Shown in pieces: positions 60,829-64,000 of a DNA stretch of 64,000 nucleotides; positions within the stretch are counted from its first letter, which is position 1, and each line of letters opens with the position of its first letter. The notes beneath the pieces were generated by a model, which saw nothing but the letters and a program-made list of their open reading frames with translations, had not been told where the DNA came from and did no database searches. Origin of the DNA: SHVO01 sp050250575 (GTDB lineage: Bacteria > Pseudomonadota > Alphaproteobacteria > Rhodospirillales > Rhodospirillaceae); the NCBI GenBank assembly GCA_050250575.1, contig JBFWOJ010000015.1, positions 1-64,000 of the forward strand. The letters are read 5' to 3'. The position numbers were made by a program, and so were the translations under genes.

Positions 60829-61145
60829 TAAGACGACGAACCGTTTGCGCCGGAGCGCGAATCGTCGCAAAGCTCGAGGATCTCTTTGAGGGCGCCCTGC
60901 AGGGTCTGCACGCTCGGCGGCTTCTCAACGGGCCAGGAGAGGTCGATATCGGCGTACTGGCGAAGCGCGAAAAGACGGATGGTGCCGGTATCCAGGCCGG
61001 TGGCCGCACGGCGAACGCGTTCTTCGGCCCACATCCGTCGGATCGCTGAACGCAGAGGCCCGGCGGGAGCATTGCCGCTGGTATAGTCGCTCACCAAACC
61101 ATGGATTTTAGCGAGAAAAGCCCGCGCCGCTTCGTCGCGATCCAT
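60828..61145 (-). CDS. Hypothetical protein (105 aa)
   Basis: 105 residues, helical and charged (AARAFLAKIHGLVSDYTSGN, RRMWAEERVRRAATGLD). No recognised domain. It ends at the ligD promoter, so it is a separate transcript upstream of ligD. The 150 bp between it and the next ORF contain nothing I can name. Confidence 0.5.
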   Translation of the reverse strand: MDRDEAARAFLAKIHGLVSDYTSGNAPAGPLRSAIRRMWAEERVRRAATGLDTGTIRLFALRQYADIDLSWPVEKPPSVQTLQGALKEILELCDDSRSGANGSSS

Positions 61146-61297
61146 ACGCCTCCGCCCCCCTCGTACCGCTCATCAGACCTTCAGCCACCTATCGCAACAT
61201 GCAGTCGCGACTCGCAATCATATGGAGATTGCACCTCCATAGCAACAATTGGGGACAGCTCCACGTTGCATAACCGATCATCGATCACGAGGAGCCT

Positions 61298-61444
61298 ATG
61301 ACCCCGAACATCGTTCTAATTCAGCCGCTTATCGCGCTTATTGCGGGAATACTAATTCTCATCGTTCCACGACTGCTGAATTACGTCGTGGCGATCTACC
61401 TGATCATCATCGGAGTGCTCGGCCTGGCGGCCGGCTGGAGCTGA
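61298..61444 (+). CDS. DUF3096-like small membrane protein (48 aa)
   Basis: 48 residues with two hydrophobic helices (PLIALIAGILILIVPRLL, YVVAIYLIIIGVLGLAAG), the DUF3096 pattern. AGGAG lies 5 bp before the ATG. Function unknown. Its stop abuts the stop of the convergent mccA gene with no spacer. Confidence 0.75.
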   Translation: MTPNIVLIQPLIALIAGILILIVPRLLNYVVAIYLIIIGVLGLAAGWS

Positions 61445-63322
61445 TTACTTATCCGGTTCGATCACGGCGAGCACGGCGCCTTCCGCCGTCTGTCCGCCTT
61501 CGCTGGCGGAAATGGTGGCGACCTTGCCGTCGAAGGGCGCCGTAAGCGTGTGCTCCATCTTCATCGCTTCGAGGATCAGGAGCGCCTGTCCCTTGGTGAC
61601 GTCGTCGCCGGCTTTCACCTTTACCGAAACGATGCGGCCCGGCATCGGCGAAATGATGCTGCCGCTGCCGGCGGCACTTTCATCGGTCGCATGCGCGCTC
61701 GCGAGCGAGAACGCGAAAGCGTCACCGCCATCGAACACGACCATGTCGTCGCCCACCATGCGGCCGTGCAGAGTCGATTGACGCTGTTCAACGTCCACGT
61801 CGTAGGTGGTCGCGCCGGCGCGCAGGCGCACCGTGGCGCGGGGCTTGCCGGAAATGCGGAAACCTTGCAGCTGCGACCACGGGGAAGCGCTGGACGCTCC
61901 CGGGTTGGCGGCGATACGCGTACGTGCCGCCGCCTGCAGCACGTTGGCTGACGGTTCGGTCTTCGGGACCAAACGTTCGAGGCGCTGCTCGATGAACGCG
62001 GTGTCGATCTTGCCGGCAATGAAATCCTCGTCGGCGAGGGCCCGGCGGAGGAATCCGGCGTTGGTACGCACGGGCCAGACTTCGACCTCGCCGCACGCGG
62101 CGCCGAGACGCGCGGCGGCTTCGGCGCGGGTCGGGCCGGACGCAATCACCTTCGCGATCATGGGATCGTAGAACGGACTGACCTCGCCGCCCTCTTCCAC
62201 CGCACTATCGACGCGCACATTGCCGGGAAGACGGAAATGCGTCAGCGGCCCGGTCGAGGGAAGAAACCCGGTCGCGGGATTCTCGGCGTAAAGTCGCGCT
62301 TCCATGGCGTGGCCGGTGATCCTGAGCTCGCTTTGCTTGAGCGGCAGCGGCTCGCCGGCGGCGACGCGTAATTGCCACTCGACAAGGTCCTGCCCGGTGA
62401 TCGTTTCCGTGACCGGATGCTCGACCTGCAGCCGGGTGTTCATTTCCATGAACCAGATTCGGTCGGCGCGCAGGCCTTCCGATGCGTCAGCGATAAACTC
62501 GACCGTGCCGGCACCTTCGTATTTGATCGCCTGGGCGGCCTTGACGGCCGCGCCGCAGACCGCCGCGCGCGTGGCTTCGTCCATGCCGGGCGCCGGAGCC
62601 TCTTCGATCACCTTCTGGTGGCGGCGCTGCAGAGAACAGTCGCGCTCGAACAGATGCACCGCGTTGCCGTGGCGGTCGGCGAAGACCTGCACTTCGATAT
62701 GGCGCGGGCGGGTGACGTATTTTTCGATGAGCACGCGATCGTCGCCGAAGGAAGCGGCGGCTTCGCGCTTGGCCGACGCAAGCGCGGCCGAAAATTCGCC
62801 GGCCGCGTTGACCCGGCGCATGCCCTTACCGCCGCCGCCGGCGACGGCTTTGATCAAAACCGGATAGCCGATACGGTCGGCTTCGCTCGCCAGTTTCTTT
62901 TCACTCTGGTCTTCGCCGAGATACCCGGGCGTGACGGGGACGCCGGCTTCCATCATGAGCTTCTTGGCCGCGTCCTTGAGTCCCATGGCGCGGATCGCCG
63001 CGGCCGGGGGGCCGACCCAAACCAGCTCCGCGGCCTTCACCGCGTCGGCGAATTGGGCGTTTTCCGAAAGAAAGCCGTACCCGGGATGGATCGCCTGGGC
63101 GCCGGAGGCCTTTGCGGCGTCGAGGATCTTCTGCTGAACGAGGTAGCTTTCGCGCGCCGGCGGCGGACCGATGTGAACGGCCGCATCAGCCTCGCGCACA
63201 TGCAGAGAGTTGGCGTCGGCGTCGGAATAGACGGCGACGGTGCGCACGCCGAGGCGCCGGGCGGTGCGGATGACACGCCGGGCGATTTCACCGCGGTTGG
63301 CAATGAGGAGAGAACGCAGCAT
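61445..63322 (-). CDS. mccA: Methylcrotonyl-CoA carboxylase biotin-containing subunit
   Basis: 625 residues: biotin carboxylase domain (LIANRGEIARRVIRTARRLG, GGGGKGMR ATP-grasp loop, FMEMNTRLQVEHPVTE), linker, then a biotin carboxyl carrier domain with the biotinylated Lys in ILEAMKMEHTL. Works with MccB in leucine breakdown. Propionyl- or geranyl-CoA carboxylase alpha subunits are close alternatives; the neighbouring beta subunit favours the methylcrotonyl type. Confidence 0.85.
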   Translation of the reverse strand: MLRSLLIANRGEIARRVIRTARRLGVRTVAVYSDADANSLHVREADAAVHIGPPPARESYLVQQKILDAAKASGAQAIHPGYGFLSENAQFADAVKAAELVWVGPPAAAIRAMGLKDAAKKLMMEAGVPVTPGYLGEDQSEKKLASEADRIGYPVLIKAVAGGGGKGMRRVNAAGEFSAALASAKREAAASFGDDRVLIEKYVTRPRHIEVQVFADRHGNAVHLFERDCSLQRRHQKVIEEAPAPGMDEATRAAVCGAAVKAAQAIKYEGAGTVEFIADASEGLRADRIWFMEMNTRLQVEHPVTETITGQDLVEWQLRVAAGEPLPLKQSELRITGHAMEARLYAENPATGFLPSTGPLTHFRLPGNVRVDSAVEEGGEVSPFYDPMIAKVIASGPTRAEAAARLGAACGEVEVWPVRTNAGFLRRALADEDFIAGKIDTAFIEQRLERLVPKTEPSANVLQAAARTRIAANPGASSASPWSQLQGFRISGKPRATVRLRAGATTYDVDVEQRQSTLHGRMVGDDMVVFDGGDAFAFSLASAHATDESAAGSGSIISPMPGRIVSVKVKAGDDVTKGQALLILEAMKMEHTLTAPFDGKVATISASEGGQTAEGAVLAVIEPDK

Positions 63323-63327
63323 TGACG

Positions 63328-64000
63328 TTACATCCTAAAGACGCCGAAGGTGGTCTTCGGGATCGGCGCGTTGAGCGCGGCGCTGATGGCGAGCCCGAGC
63401 ACGTCGCGCGTCTGCGCGGGATCGATGATGCCGTCATCCCATAGGCGCGCCGTTGCGAAGTACGGATTGCCCTCCGCTTCGTAACGTTCACGGATCGGAG
63501 TCTTGAAGGCTTCCTCTTCCTCCTTCGACCAATTCTCTTTCTTGGCCTCCATGGCGTCGCGCCGGATGGTGGCGAGCACCGAGGCGGCCTGCTCCCCGCC
63601 CATCACGGAGATCCGGCTATTCGGCCAGGTGAACAAAAGGCGGGGTGAATACGCGCGACCGCACATACCGTAGTTTCCGGCCCCAAAGGAGCCGCCGATG
63701 AGAACCGTGAACTTCGGCACCTGGGCGCAGGCCACGGCGGTCACGAGTTTCGCGCCATCCTTGGCGATCCCGCCGGCCTCGTATTTCCCCCCGACCATGA
63801 AGCCGGAGATGTTTTGAAGGAACAGGAGCGGAATGCCGCGCTTGCAGGCCAGTTCGATGAAATGTGCGCCCTTGAGCGCGCTTTCCGAGAAGAGCACGCC
63901 GTTGTTGGCAAGAACCGCAATCGGCTGACCCCAGATGTGAGCAAAGCCGCACACCAGCGTCGTACCGTACAGCGCCTTGAACTCGTCGAATTCCGAACCG
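63328..64000 (-). CDS. mccB: Methylcrotonyl-CoA carboxylase carboxyltransferase subunit (5' end outside window)
   Basis: The C-terminal 223 or so residues of the carboxyltransferase. SEFDEFKALYGTTLVCGFAH at the window edge, NNGVLFSESALKGAHFIELA, NISGFMVGGKYEAGGIAKDG and GGSFGAGNYGMCGRAYSPR are typical of MccB. It lies 5 bp upstream of mccA in transcription order. The open frame runs past base 64000, so the start is not visible. Confidence 0.88.
   Translation of the reverse strand, partial: GSEFDEFKALYGTTLVCGFAHIWGQPIAVLANNGVLFSESALKGAHFIELACKRGIPLLFLQNISGFMVGGKYEAGGIAKDGAKLVTAVACAQVPKFTVLIGGSFGAGNYGMCGRAYSPRLLFTWPNSRISVMGGEQAASVLATIRRDAMEAKKENWSKEEEEAFKTPIRERYEAEGNPYFATARLWDDGIIDPAQTRDVLGLAISAALNAPIPKTTFGVFRM

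Noticed and set aside
62372..63325. 317-codon plus-strand frame
   Set aside because: Antisense to mccA, which has complete biotin carboxylase motifs.
1..64000. CRISPR array, tRNA or rRNA genes, insertion sequences
   Set aside because: Looked for regular repeats, cloverleaf-like segments and transposase motifs while reading; found none I could support.

Overview
The window comes from a GC-rich alphaproteobacterium, most like a Rhizobiales-type genome; I cannot name a species. The evidence is a complete hopanoid pathway (hpnC, dxs, hpnD, hpnE, shc, hpnG, hpnH, ispH), an alphaproteobacterial GAAC-N7-GAAC LexA box in front of imuA-imuB-dnaE2, several GGAAC-N16/17-CGTT promoters of the type used by the general-stress sigma factor EcfG, and bacterial NHEJ genes (Ku, LigD). 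I saw no tRNA, rRNA, CRISPR array, insertion sequence or prophage.

Layout. 1-5.3 kb: hopanoid head-group genes (a truncated radical SAM gene, hpnJ, hpnI, a sugar epimerase and an HpnL-like flippase) with 4-bp stop/start overlaps. 5.4-9.3 kb: an HtrA-like protease, then a moxR-DUF58-VWA operon. 9.5-13.2 kb: a YciI-like protein, a TetR regulator with a palindromic operator coupled to a phosphatase, a secreted protein and a DegT aminotransferase. 13.2-25.8 kb: hopanoid backbone. hpnC-dxs-hpnD-hpnE-shc run forward, hpnG follows, and ispH-hpnH-(TPR/OGT glycosyltransferase) converge on it. dxs and ispH feed isoprenoid precursors, HpnC/D/E make squalene, Shc cyclises it, HpnH adds adenosine and HpnG removes adenine. 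HpnI/HpnJ in the first block would then decorate the side chain.

26-33 kb: a spermidine-synthase-like pair, a DTW tRNA modification enzyme, a double RcnB protein, a TPR protein, a DUF3095 cyclase-like protein, Ku and a DUF72 protein. 32.7-41 kb: a region with two FNR/FixK-type boxes, two cytochromes c, a flavodoxin-fold oxidoreductase, a nucleotide-salvage-like operon (phosphorylase, PRPP synthetase, MBL/beta-CASP nuclease), a SulP transporter and gene remnants. 41-48 kb: a Crp/Fnr regulator, small helical proteins of one family (also fused to an MFS transporter), a YbdK ligase facing a class I amidotransferase, and small secreted proteins.

48-64 kb: secreted and hydrolase genes, a ChaB/plasmid-stabilisation-like protein, the imuA-imuB-dnaE2 mutagenesis cassette, udgX downstream of ligD (interrupted by an A9 frameshift), small ORFs and a methylcrotonyl-CoA carboxylase operon cut by the window end.

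Two things stand out. Six EcfG-type promoters lie in the right half, five of them 27-48 bp before genes including ku, ligD and ybdK, and the sixth before a terminator with no ORF between (a candidate stress sRNA). The ligD frameshift separates the phosphoesterase domain from a ligase that has no normal start codon before its catalytic lysine.
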